Shown: piece after piece, positions 6,782-15,294 of the stretch | How positions within the stretch are numbered: position 1 is the stretch's first letter | How the letters are laid out: each line of letters opens with the position of its first letter | Origin: an uncultured Alcaligenaceae bacterium | Lineage (GTDB): Bacteria > Pseudomonadota > Gammaproteobacteria > Burkholderiales > Burkholderiaceae_B | Assembly (NCBI GenBank): GCA_937952975.1 | Contig: CALFXX010000019.1 | Span: 1 to 55,096, forward strand | Direction: 5' to 3' | Length of the DNA: 55,096 bases | Notes under the pieces: model-generated | The model's input: only the letters and a program-made list of their open reading frames with translations | What the model was told of the DNA's origin: nothing | The model's database searches: none | Made by a program: the position numbers and the translations under genes

Positions 6782-8689
6782 ATGGCTTACCCGAAACTAC
6801 CTTTTCCGCTTGCAAGCTATACCCGTGGCGCTGAGTTTGCGCGTGCGCTGGGTTCGCGCATCATGATTCTTGATGGTGCGATGGGAACCATGATTCAGCA
6901 GTACAAACTTTCTGAGGCTGATTTTCGCGCAACGCGTTTTGCCGATCATGGTAAAGATGTCAAAGGTAACAACGAGTTACTTTCTTTGACACGTCCCGAC
7001 ATCATCCTTGAGATTCATAAGCAGTACCTTGCCGCTGGTTGCGACGTCATCGAAACCAACACCTTTGGTGCGACAACGATTGCGCAAGGTGATTATGACT
7101 TATCAGAACTCGCTTACGAGCAAAATCTAGAGTCGGCGCGCCTTGCACGGGCCGCTTGCGATGCCTACAGCACGCCTGAGCGCCCACGTTTTGTTGCCGG
7201 CGCGCTTGGGCCACAGCCTAAAACCGCCTCGATCTCACCTGACGTGAACGATCCGGGCGCGCGCAACGTGACCTTCGACGAATTGCGCGTGGCCTACACC
7301 GAGCAACTGAATGGCCTGCTGGATGGTGGGGTCGATCTCATTTTGATCGAAACTATTTTCGATACCCTCAACGCCAAGGCTGCAATTTTTGCCGTTGAAG
7401 AGGTTTTTGAAGAACGCGGCGAGCGGCTGCCTGTGATGATTTCGGGCACGGTCACTGACGCTTCAGGTCGTATTTTATCGGGCCAAACCGTCGAGGCCTT
7501 CTGGAACTCTGTGCGTCACGCGCGCCCAATCACCATTGGCTTGAATTGCGCGCTCGGTGCCGCGCTGATGCGTCCCTACATCGCCGAGCTTGCCAAGATT
7601 TGCGATACCTACGTGTGCGTGTATCCAAACGCTGGCCTGCCCAATCCCATGAGTGATACGGGCTTTGACGAGACGCCCGCTGATACGTCGGCGTTGCTCG
7701 AAGAGTTTGCGCGTGCTGGCCTTGTGAATATGGCGGGCGGCTGCTGCGGCACGACGCCTGAACACATTCAGGCGATCGCTGAAAAAGTCAGCTCACTCCC
7801 AAGCCGTTTGGTGCCTGAGATCTTGGTCAAAACGCGTTTGTCAGGCCTCGAAGCCTTGAATATCGATGACGAATCCTTATTCGTCAATGTCGGCGAGCGT
7901 GCAAACGTGACCGGCAGCAAGGCCTTTGCTCGCTTGATCCGTGAAGAAAAATACGACGAAGCTGTGGCCGTAGCGCGCCAGCAAGTCGAAAATGGTGCAC
8001 AAATTATTGATATCAACATGGACGAAGCCATGCTTGATTCAGTCGCTTGCATGCATCGCTTTTTAAACATGATTGCATCTGAGCCCGATATCGCGCGGGT
8101 GCCTGTGATGATCGACAGTTCAAAGTGGTCTGTCATTGAAACGGGGCTAAAGTGTGCGCAGGGCAAGTCAATCGTGAATTCGATTTCGTTAAAAGAAGGC
8201 GAAGAACCCTTCTTGAAGCAGGCGCGCTTGTGCCGCCTATACGGTGCCGCTGCGGTTGTGATGGCCTTTGATGAACAAGGACAGGCCGACACGCTTGAAC
8301 GTCGTAAAACGATTTGTACGCGTGCCTATAACCTGTTAATCGAAAAAGTCGGCTTCCCGCCCGAAGACATTATTTTTGATCCAAACGTGTTTGCCATCGC
8401 CACCGGCATCGATGAGCACAACCATTATGCGGTCGATTTTATCGAGTCGACTAAATGGATACGCGAGAACCTGCCGCATGCGCGCATCTCTGGTGGGGTA
8501 TCGAATGTCAGCTTTTCGTTCAGAGGCAACGAGCCGATCCGCGAGGCGATTCACACTGTGTTTTTGTATCACGCCATCCGCGAAGGCATGACCATGGGCA
8601 TTGTGAACGCCGGCCAGCTAGGCGTGTACGCCAATATTGATCCTGTTTTACGCGAGTTGGTTGAAGACGTGGTGCTTGACCGTGAATAA
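6782..8689 (+). CDS. metH: Methionine synthase, N-terminal part (homocysteine and folate domains)
   Basis: B12-dependent methionine synthase transfers methyl from methyltetrahydrofolate to homocysteine. This frame holds the homocysteine barrel (ILDGAMGTMIQQYKL; zinc-ligand cysteines in GLNCALGA and GGCCGTTPEH) and the pterin-binding barrel (VNVGERANVTGSKAFARLI; INMDEAMLDS). The ATG at 6782 (635 aa) is chosen because the family normally starts just before this barrel; the frame extends upstream to 6692 with unrelated residues. It stops at TAA 8687-8689, in the linker before the cobalamin domain, and the rest continues in another frame. It is divergent from the riboswitch-controlled btuB. About 260 bp between the riboswitch and this start hold no further feature I can support. 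Confidence 0.93.
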   Translation: MAYPKLPFPLASYTRGAEFARALGSRIMILDGAMGTMIQQYKLSEADFRATRFADHGKDVKGNNELLSLTRPDIILEIHKQYLAAGCDVIETNTFGATTIAQGDYDLSELAYEQNLESARLARAACDAYSTPERPRFVAGALGPQPKTASISPDVNDPGARNVTFDELRVAYTEQLNGLLDGGVDLILIETIFDTLNAKAAIFAVEEVFEERGERLPVMISGTVTDASGRILSGQTVEAFWNSVRHARPITIGLNCALGAALMRPYIAELAKICDTYVCVYPNAGLPNPMSDTGFDETPADTSALLEEFARAGLVNMAGGCCGTTPEHIQAIAEKVSSLPSRLVPEILVKTRLSGLEALNIDDESLFVNVGERANVTGSKAFARLIREEKYDEAVAVARQQVENGAQIIDINMDEAMLDSVACMHRFLNMIASEPDIARVPVMIDSSKWSVIETGLKCAQGKSIVNSISLKEGEEPFLKQARLCRLYGAAAVVMAFDEQGQADTLERRKTICTRAYNLLIEKVGFPPEDIIFDPNVFAIATGIDEHNHYAVDFIESTKWIRENLPHARISGGVSNVSFSFRGNEPIREAIHTVFLYHAIREGMTMGIVNAGQLGVYANIDPVLRELVEDVVLDRE

Positions 8690-10562
8690 AGCTAAAGCGC
8701 TGGGCAAAAAAGACCCAAACGATACACGCACCCCAACCGAGCGATTGGTTGAGTTTGCCGAAAACTTTAAAGGCAACGGGATCAAGCGCGAAGAAGATCT
8801 GGCCTGGCGTCAGCAGCCTGTCGAAAAGCGTCTAGCCCATGCCATGGTGCATGGCATGACGCAGTTTATTGTTGAAGACACTGAAGAAATTCGTCAGCAG
8901 ATTGCCGAGCGCAACGGCCGCCCCATCGAAGTGATCGAGGGCCCGCTCATGGATGGCATGAACATCGTGGGCGATTTATTTGGTGAAGGCAAAATGTTTT
9001 TGCCGCAGGTGGTGAAATCTGCCCGCGTCATGAAGCAGGCCGTCGGGCATTTGATCCCGTTTATCGAGGCTGAAAAAAAGCTCATCGAGGCGGCCGGTGG
9101 TGACGTTCGTGCAAAAGGCAAAATCGTGATCGCCACCGTCAAGGGTGATGTGCACGATATTGGTAAAAATATCGTCACCGTGGTGCTTCAGTGCAATAAC
9201 TTCGAAGTCGTCAACATGGGCGTGATGGTGCCCGCCGCCGAAATCCTGGCGCGCGCCAAAGCTGAAAATGCTGATATCGTCGGCTTGTCAGGGTTAATTA
9301 CGCCTAGCCTCGAAGAGATGGCCTATGTCGCTAGCGAGATGCAGCGCGACGAATATTTTCGTAGCCGCAAAATTCCGTTGATGATTGGTGGCGCCACGAC
9401 GAGTCGCGTGCATACTGCCGTCAAAATTGCACCGCACTACGAAGGCCCTGTGATTTATGTGCCTGACGCGAGCCGGTCGGTAGGGGTTGCGCAAAACCTG
9501 GTCTCTGAAACAGCCAATACCTATCTAGAAGAATTGGCCGTTGAGTACGAAGATGTGCGCCGGCGCCATGCAGCGCGCAAAGCCACGCCTCTGATGTCTT
9601 TGGTTGATGCGCGCGCCGCAAAACCAGTGATTGAGTGGACAGGCTATACGCCGCCACGGCCTAAATTTATTGGTCGCCGAACGTTTAAAAATTTCGACTT
9701 GGCCGAACTGGCAAACTACGTCGACTGGACTCCATTTTTTCAAACCTGGAGTCTCTTTGGTCAGTTTCCGGCGATCTTGGACGACAAGGTTGTGGGCGAG
9801 CAGGCGCGCTCGGTGTATGCCGACGGTCAGGCGATGCTTAAGCGCATGATCGATGGCCGCTGGTTAACCGCGAATGGTGTTGTGGCGTTTTACCCAGCCA
9901 ACACGGTGAACGACGACGATATCGAAATTTATACGGACGAAACTCGCGAAAAAGTATTGTTTACCTGGCGCGGCTTGCGTCAGCAGGGCATGAAGCGCGA
10001 GGGCGTCGACAACAAGTGTCTGGCCGACTTTATCGCGCCTAAAGATTCTGGCGTGATGGATTACATCGGTTTGTTTGCGGTCACGGCAGGTTTGGGCATT
10101 GAGAAAAAAGAACAAGAGTTTGAACGGGCGAATGACGATTACTCAGCCATCATGTTCAAGTCACTTGCCGATCGCTTGGCCGAGGCGTTTGCCGAGGCCC
10201 TTCACGCACGCGTTCGCACAGACATTTGGGGCTATGTACCTGACGAATCCTTGACTAATGAGCAAATGATCAAAGAGGTCTATCAAGGGATACGACCGGC
10301 ACCGGGTTACCCTGCTTGCCCAGAGCACGTGGTCAAACGTGAAATGTTTGAAGTGCTTGATGGTGCAGATATTGGCATGATGCTGACAGAAAGTTATGCG
10401 ATGCATCCGGCCGCCAGCGTCTCAGGATTTTATTTTAGCCATCCGCAGTCGCAGTACTTTAGCGTTGGCATCATTGGCGACGATCAAGTGGCGGATTATG
10501 TGAAGCGCTCGGGTCGCACCGAAAAAGACGTCAAAAGAACCCTGGCGCCCAATCTAGGCTGA
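8682..10562 (+). CDS. metH: Methionine synthase, C-terminal part (cobalamin and reactivation domains)
   Basis: This frame continues metH with the cap domain (WRQQPVEKRLAHAMVHG), the cobalamin domain with the base-off histidine motif DVHDIGKNIV, then GLSGLITPSLEEM and MIGGATTS, and the SAM-binding reactivation domain (RPAPGYPACPEH, ESYAMHPAASVSGFYFSHP). A GTG at 8682 lies in frame and overlaps the upstream stop (GTGAATAA), so re-initiation could give a separate 626-aa subunit. Equally, one extra T at 8687 would explain a broken single gene: removing it reads VLDREKAKALGKKD. A real split gene, a recent frameshift and a sequencing error cannot be separated from the sequence alone. Confidence 0.92.
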   Translation: MNKAKALGKKDPNDTRTPTERLVEFAENFKGNGIKREEDLAWRQQPVEKRLAHAMVHGMTQFIVEDTEEIRQQIAERNGRPIEVIEGPLMDGMNIVGDLFGEGKMFLPQVVKSARVMKQAVGHLIPFIEAEKKLIEAAGGDVRAKGKIVIATVKGDVHDIGKNIVTVVLQCNNFEVVNMGVMVPAAEILARAKAENADIVGLSGLITPSLEEMAYVASEMQRDEYFRSRKIPLMIGGATTSRVHTAVKIAPHYEGPVIYVPDASRSVGVAQNLVSETANTYLEELAVEYEDVRRRHAARKATPLMSLVDARAAKPVIEWTGYTPPRPKFIGRRTFKNFDLAELANYVDWTPFFQTWSLFGQFPAILDDKVVGEQARSVYADGQAMLKRMIDGRWLTANGVVAFYPANTVNDDDIEIYTDETREKVLFTWRGLRQQGMKREGVDNKCLADFIAPKDSGVMDYIGLFAVTAGLGIEKKEQEFERANDDYSAIMFKSLADRLAEAFAEALHARVRTDIWGYVPDESLTNEQMIKEVYQGIRPAPGYPACPEHVVKREMFEVLDGADIGMMLTESYAMHPAASVSGFYFSHPQSQYFSVGIIGDDQVADYVKRSGRTEKDVKRTLAPNLG

Positions 10563-10631
10563 TGCAAAATACGAAGCTTCGCAGGGGTCGAATCCTGTGC
10601 TGTTTGGCCGTGGGTTTGATTGCTGACTGAA

Positions 10632-11777
10632 TCACCACGCAAGTGTCTCGATTAAAAATGCAGCCGCGACTGTGGCACCTAGCACTGCGGTGACCCTGTT
10701 ACGACCCAGCGCATTGGGTTGACTTTCAACATACCGGTAAAGCAGTGCACCGGCTCCAATTGAGATGAACACTGCGATCATCATACCGAGTGCATTGATG
10801 AGCACGCCCCTTGGGAAGAACCTTGCCCAAAGCGCATTCATACCAATACAAAAACCGTAGTGAATTAAAAAAATTGAGTACGAGCGCTGACCTAACCATG
10901 TCAGTAGGCCCGGGCGAGGCCAAAGCGCCAGCCAGCCACGTTGACCCGCAAGTGCAACGATGATTGACGTCGCCAAGGCCACAACGATTGGATTGCGGTA
11001 TTGCAACCACAGGGCTATTGCGCCAAGCGCCGCGATCGTTAACAAACAGATACCGCCTAAAGTTTGACGCGTTGACCAGTAGGCCAGCATCCCCAACGCA
11101 TAGGCGCCAAAGAAATAGGGGGCGTAATCTTCATATTGGTTGTGGCGATTAATCACCCACAGCGAGGCCGCGGCTAACGCCATCATCACGCACGGAAACA
11201 CCCAGCGCCAGGTGGGTGCCACGCGCGCACTGAACGCAGTCAGCAAGACCGTCAGGATAAAAAGTTGAAAATCAATCGCAACGTACCAGACCCCTGCTGA
11301 TAAGGCCTCAACGCCGGTGAGATCGTGCAGCAACAAGGCGTGCGCCAGTAATTGCGCGAGACTTGGAGGTGCTGAAAGCGAGTCGTGGACAAACCAAGGT
11401 CTGATGATCGCGGTGATTAAGATCGCAGAGGCAATCGCAAATATAAAAGGTGTGGCTAAGCGACGATATCTTTTAAGGATCAGCGTGAAAGCCGAGGGCG
11501 TTGAGCGGGTAGAGGGCCCCAGAGAAATCGAGGATAGGAGGGCAAGCTTGAGCGGCGGCCCGTCGGGCGCAAGCTGAGCTGCGACTAAAAACCCCGCCAG
11601 TACAAAAAACATTTGCACAGCCAGACGGGCATAGATTTCAAGACCACTGATGACTGCGGGGAAATCACCTCGTACCACGTCAGACATCGGGCCATACACC
11701 GCGAGATGATGAAGCACAATCGCTAGGCAGCCGAGGCCTTTCATAGCGTCGAGTAGTGGCAGACGAGATTTTGTCAT
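10632..11777 (-). CDS. Membrane acyltransferase, acyltransferase-3 family
   Basis: A 381-aa multi-spanning membrane protein with about ten predicted hydrophobic helices. The N-terminus LDAMKGLGCLAIVLHHLAVYG matches the acyltransferase-3 (OafA/OPG-type) family, with the conserved histidine in the first helix; a second block is MFFVLAGFLVAAQLA and later KRYRRLATPF. Such enzymes O-acylate exported glycans, lipids or other envelope molecules, but the substrate cannot be read from sequence. It lies alone, downstream of thiC on the same strand but separated by a terminator, and is convergent with metH. Confidence 0.82.
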   Translation of the reverse strand: MTKSRLPLLDAMKGLGCLAIVLHHLAVYGPMSDVVRGDFPAVISGLEIYARLAVQMFFVLAGFLVAAQLAPDGPPLKLALLSSISLGPSTRSTPSAFTLILKRYRRLATPFIFAIASAILITAIIRPWFVHDSLSAPPSLAQLLAHALLLHDLTGVEALSAGVWYVAIDFQLFILTVLLTAFSARVAPTWRWVFPCVMMALAAASLWVINRHNQYEDYAPYFFGAYALGMLAYWSTRQTLGGICLLTIAALGAIALWLQYRNPIVVALATSIIVALAGQRGWLALWPRPGLLTWLGQRSYSIFLIHYGFCIGMNALWARFFPRGVLINALGMMIAVFISIGAGALLYRYVESQPNALGRNRVTAVLGATVAAAFLIETLAW

Positions 11778-11788
11778 AGTGTTTAAAC

Positions 11789-11819
11789 GATCAAGCCCCG
11801 CTTGACGCAGGGCTTGATC
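11789..11819 (-). terminator. Terminator-like hairpin downstream of thiC
   Basis: A perfect 10-bp stem (GATCAAGCCC at 11789-11798, GGGCTTGATC at 11810-11819) has an 11-nt loop. It lies 40 bp after the thiC stop and before the acyltransferase start. The trailing leftward sequence is GTTTAAAC, a modest T-tract. Confidence 0.65.
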
Positions 11820-11858
11820 ATTCGCTTTTGAGCGTGAGTGCTGGCTTGGCTGAGAATA

Positions 11859-13772
11859 TTAAGTTTTGTGATAAATCTCAGAGCCTTTTTTCACAAACTC
11901 AATCGCTTTTTCTTGCATCCCCGCTTTGAGTGCAACCTCGTTGTCAACGCCAATCTTTTTGGCATAGTCGCGCACATCTTGCGTAATTTTCATACTGCAA
12001 AAGTGCGGGCCACACATCGAGCAAAAGTGCGCAACTTTCATGGAGTCTTTAGGCAAGGTCTCGTCATGAAAGTCTTTGGCCGTGTCTGGATCCAGACCAA
12101 GATTAAATTGATCATCCCAGCGAAACTCGAACCGCGCCTTCGATAACGCGTTGTCACGAATCGCCGCGCCAGGATGCCCTTTTGCCAGGTCTGCAGCGTG
12201 CGCTGCGATCTTATAAGTGATGATGCCGTCTTTGACGTCTTTTTTGTTAGGCAAGCCCAAGTGCTCTTTAGGTGTGACATAACAGAGCATCGCAGTGCCA
12301 TACCAGCCGATCAGGGCCGCGCCAATGCCGGACGTAATGTGGTCGTAGCCTGGAGCGATGTCAGTGGTCAATGGGCCCAGGGTATAGAAGGGCGCCTCGT
12401 CGCAATGCTTGAGCTGCATGTCCATATTTTCTTTGATCAATTGCATCGGCACGTGGCCAGGGCCTTCGATCATGACTTGTACGTCGTGTTGCCAGGCCAC
12501 CTTGGTGAGTTCGCCTAGGGTTTTCAGTTCAGCAAACTGTGCCTCGTCATTAGCGTCAAAGCCAGAGCCTGGGCGCAAGCCATCACCAAGCGAGAAGCTG
12601 ACGTCGTACGCTTTCATGATTTCGCAGATGTCTTCAAAACGCTCGTACAAGAAACTTTCTTTGTGATGTGCCAAACACCACTTGGCCATGATCGAGCCAC
12701 CGCGTGACACGATACCTGTCATGCGATCGGCTGTCATCGGGATGAAGGGCAGGCGCACGCCGGCATGAATCGTGAAGTAATCCACGCCTTGCTCGGCTTG
12801 CTCGATGAGCGTGTCGCGGAAGATTTCCCAGGTTAAGTCTTCGGCTTTGCCGTCGACTTTTTCAAGCGCCTGATAAATTGGCACAGTACCGATTGGCACA
12901 GGTGAGTTACGCAAAATCCACTCGCGCGTTTCGTGGATATTTTTGCCTGTTGATAAATCCATAACGGTGTCGCCACCCCAACGAATTGACCAGGTCATTT
13001 TTTCAACTTCTTCGGCAATGCTTGAACTCACAGCCGAGTTGCCGATGTTGGCATTAATTTTGACCAGAAAGTTGCGCCCAATCGCCATGGGTTCAACTTC
13101 AGGGTGATTGATGTTCAGCGGGATAATGGCGCGTCCACGTGCAATCTCAGAGCGTACAAATTCGGGCGTCATGGTGGTGGGGATCGAGGCACCAAACGAT
13201 TCGCCCGCGTGTTGGCGTAACATGCGGCGCGCCATTTTTTCACCCTCTGGGCCCGTGGCGCGCAGGCTTTCAATGTATTGTTCGCGGCGCAGATTTTCGC
13301 GAATCGATACATATTCCATCTCAGGCGTAATGATGCCGCGACGCGCGTAGTGCATTTGCGAGACGTTGGCTCCTGCCTTGGCGCGGCGTGGGTGACGTTG
13401 CAAATTAAAGCGCAGGGCAGTGAGCTTGGGATCCACCAAGCGTTCTTGACCATAAGCGCTGCTTGGGCCTGCCAACAACTCTGTGTCGCCGCGTTCTTCA
13501 ATCCAGGCCCGACGCATCTCGGGCAGGCCACGACGGATATCGATTTTGACGTCTGGGTCAGTGTAGGGGCCGCTGCAGTCATAGACCGTCAAGGGTGGAT
13601 TTTTTTCACCACCAAACGAGGTCGAGGTATCTTCTTGCTCGATCTCGCGAAACGGCACGCGAATGTCAGGCCGCGATCCGATCTCATACACTTTGCGCGA
13701 CTTTGGCAACGGCGCGACCGCGGCCGCATCGACTTCAGCAGTGGCAGCTAAAAATTTTGGGATGGCATTCAT
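11859..13772 (-). CDS. thiC: Phosphomethylpyrimidine synthase (radical SAM)
   Basis: ThiC rearranges aminoimidazole ribotide to HMP-phosphate, the pyrimidine moiety of thiamine. The 637-aa length is normal for the proteobacterial enzyme. It shows the N-terminal domain (YDCSGPYTDPDVKIDIRRGL), the barrel with EGPGHVPMQLIKENM and FYTLGPLTTDIAPGYDHI, and the C-terminal cluster motif CSMCGPHFCSMK (CxxCxxxxC) that binds the 4Fe-4S cluster and SAM. It is transcribed leftward from a TPP riboswitch. It is apart from thiG-thiD in this window, so only thiC is visibly under TPP control. Confidence 0.98.
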   Translation of the reverse strand: MNAIPKFLAATAEVDAAAVAPLPKSRKVYEIGSRPDIRVPFREIEQEDTSTSFGGEKNPPLTVYDCSGPYTDPDVKIDIRRGLPEMRRAWIEERGDTELLAGPSSAYGQERLVDPKLTALRFNLQRHPRRAKAGANVSQMHYARRGIITPEMEYVSIRENLRREQYIESLRATGPEGEKMARRMLRQHAGESFGASIPTTMTPEFVRSEIARGRAIIPLNINHPEVEPMAIGRNFLVKINANIGNSAVSSSIAEEVEKMTWSIRWGGDTVMDLSTGKNIHETREWILRNSPVPIGTVPIYQALEKVDGKAEDLTWEIFRDTLIEQAEQGVDYFTIHAGVRLPFIPMTADRMTGIVSRGGSIMAKWCLAHHKESFLYERFEDICEIMKAYDVSFSLGDGLRPGSGFDANDEAQFAELKTLGELTKVAWQHDVQVMIEGPGHVPMQLIKENMDMQLKHCDEAPFYTLGPLTTDIAPGYDHITSGIGAALIGWYGTAMLCYVTPKEHLGLPNKKDVKDGIITYKIAAHAADLAKGHPGAAIRDNALSKARFEFRWDDQFNLGLDPDTAKDFHDETLPKDSMKVAHFCSMCGPHFCSMKITQDVRDYAKKIGVDNEVALKAGMQEKAIEFVKKGSEIYHKT

Positions 13773-13815
13773 TGAAGGGCTCCGATTTTTTTAATTGGAG
13801 CCGAATCGGGATGGA

Positions 13816-13832
13816 TTCCGACCTGGTCGGAA
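13816..13832 (-). promoter_or_regulatory. Short palindromic hairpin between TPP aptamer and thiC
   Basis: TTCCGACCTGGTCGGAA is an inverted repeat with 8-base arms around one base, workable as a 6-bp hairpin with a 5-nt loop. A second element nearer the start (GGCTCC pairing with GGAGCC, about 13777-13802) includes the probable thiC ribosome binding site. Together they look like the riboswitch expression platform. Confidence 0.55.
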
Positions 13833-13833
13833 A

Positions 13834-13911
13834 GCGCTCCCAGCTTCGGCATTATCCGTACTGGTACGAAGGGACTCTCTCAACCTGGCCGAATGACCAA
13901 GTACCCCCGCA
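13834..13911 (-). promoter_or_regulatory. TPP (THI-box) riboswitch upstream of thiC
   Basis: Read leftward, the leader contains GCGGGGGTAC, then GTTGAGAGAGTCCCTTCG, then GTACGGATAATGCCG and GGGAGCGC. These match the conserved TPP aptamer core (GGGG, CUGAGA-like, ACCCUU-like, GGAUAAUGCC). It lies about 60 bp before the thiC start, consistent with repression of thiC by thiamine pyrophosphate. Confidence 0.95.
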
Positions 13912-13922
13912 TAATGATTGCG

Positions 13923-13951
13923 AGTATAGGACGTCTTTGAGGATTTGGCAC
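13923..13951 (-). promoter_or_regulatory. Probable promoter of the thiC leader
   Basis: Read leftward, a good -10 box TATACT (AGTATA on the + strand at 13923-13928) lies about a dozen bases before the aptamer, so transcription would begin just before it. A 17-bp spacer leads to GTGCCA, a poor -35. The call rests on the -10 box and its position. Confidence 0.5.
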
Positions 13952-13983
13952 GTTGACCCTGTGCCCGATGGGGAGATCTGGCG

Positions 13984-15135
13984 TCAGTCGAGGATAATCA
14001 AATTGTCGCGGTGCATCAATTCACTTTCGGGCATCACGCCCAAAATATCCGCGATTTGCGCCGAGGGCTGGCCCATGATCCGCCGAGTGTCTGCTGCCGA
14101 GTAGTTGACCAAGCCGCGGGCGCACTCTTTGCCCGCAGCATCCACGCAGGCCACGACATCGCCAGGCTCAAATTCACCCTCTACCGCACGCACGCCCACT
14201 GGCAGCAGGCTTTTGCCCTCGAGTACTAAGGCCCTGATCGCACCCGCATCAAGCACCAGTTTGCCGCGCAGGCGTAAATGATCAGCCATCCATTGTTTGC
14301 GTGCTGACAGCACAGGAAGTTCGGCCCTGAGCTCAGAACCAATACATTCGCCTTGCGCCAGGCGTACCAAAACCTCAGGCTCGCGCCCTGAAGCGATCAC
14401 CGTGTGTGCTCCACTGCGTGCGGCTCGTTTGGCTGCCAGGATCTTGGTGAGCATGCCACCCTTGCCTAAGCCACCGCCGGTGCTGCCTGCCATGGTCTCA
14501 AGCGAGGCATCGCCGGCTAAACCGTGCGCGACAAACTGAGCGTTAGGATTTTTACGGGGGTCTGAATCGTACAAGCCGCGCTGATCCGTCAAAATAATTA
14601 AGGCATCGGCTTCGATCAGATTGGTGACCAGTGCGCCAAGGGTGTCGTTGTCTCCTACGGCAATTTCTTCTGTCGCAACGGTATCGTTTTCGTTGACGAT
14701 TGGCACCACACCCAGCCGCAGTAGCGCAAACAAGGTTGAGCGCGCGTTCAGGTAGCGTTGGCGATTGGCTAAATCTTCGTGCGTCAGCAAAATCTGCGCG
14801 GTACGTAAGTGATGTTTTGCAAAGGCGACTTCGTAGGCTTGGGCTAAGCCCATTTGACCCACTGCTGCTGCGGCTTGAAGTTCGTGCATCAAGGTTGGCC
14901 GTTTAGACCACCCTAAGCGCGCCATACCTTCGGCGATCGCGCCGCTCGAGACAAGTACAACTTGTTTGCCCTGCGCGCGTAACGCGGCAATCTGACTGGC
15001 CCAGTGTGCGACCGCCTCACGATCAATGCCTTGACCGTCGTTTGTGACCAATGACGAGCCGACTTTGGCCACAAGCCTTGAGGCTGAGGCGATGACAGAC
15101 GATGAACTAGAGGAGGCTGCAGAGGGGGACGTCAT
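13984..15135 (-). CDS. proB: Glutamate 5-kinase
   Basis: ProB phosphorylates glutamate to gamma-glutamyl phosphate, the first step of proline synthesis. The amino-acid-kinase domain shows LVAKVGSSLVTND, VLVSSGAIAEGM, the glutamate-site NENDTVATEEIAVGDNDTLGALV and GTGGMLTKI-like GKGGMLTKILAAKRA. A PUA domain follows (PVGVRAVEGEFEPGDVVACVD), as in most bacterial enzymes. I take the ATG at 15135 (383 aa): the upstream 12 residues and the serine-rich stretch SAASSSSSS are not family sequence, and even the first 18 residues here are dispensable-looking. It follows obg on the same strand with a 159-bp gap. Proline would be expected to feed back on it. Confidence 0.95.
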   Translation of the reverse strand: MTSPSAASSSSSSVIASASRLVAKVGSSLVTNDGQGIDREAVAHWASQIAALRAQGKQVVLVSSGAIAEGMARLGWSKRPTLMHELQAAAAVGQMGLAQAYEVAFAKHHLRTAQILLTHEDLANRQRYLNARSTLFALLRLGVVPIVNENDTVATEEIAVGDNDTLGALVTNLIEADALIILTDQRGLYDSDPRKNPNAQFVAHGLAGDASLETMAGSTGGGLGKGGMLTKILAAKRAARSGAHTVIASGREPEVLVRLAQGECIGSELRAELPVLSARKQWMADHLRLRGKLVLDAGAIRALVLEGKSLLPVGVRAVEGEFEPGDVVACVDAAGKECARGLVNYSAADTRRIMGQPSAQIADILGVMPESELMHRDNLIILD

Positions 15136-15276
15136 CTCAAATTGAATAAACGCTGAAACAATATGTTGCAAAGTATAAGGGCTGTGAAAAGGGGTGCCGC
15201 CCAGCCACCAGTCTCTTCACGTCCCGGTGGTGTGGGCCCACAAGCAATCAGCAGGCTTGTTAGGTCGCAAACACCG

Positions 15277-15291
15277 ACGGCTGCGAGCCGT
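15277..15291 (-). terminator. Small hairpin just after the obg stop
   Basis: ACGGCT and AGCCGT pair around a 3-nt loop four bases beyond the obg stop. The leftward trailer is CGGTGTTTGC, not a clear T-tract, so termination before proB may be partial. Confidence 0.35.
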
Positions 15292-15294
15292 TAT

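Noticed and set aside
13595..14104. 169-codon plus-strand frame opposite thiC
   Set aside because: It covers thiC, the TPP riboswitch and proB in antisense and shows no protein-like features.
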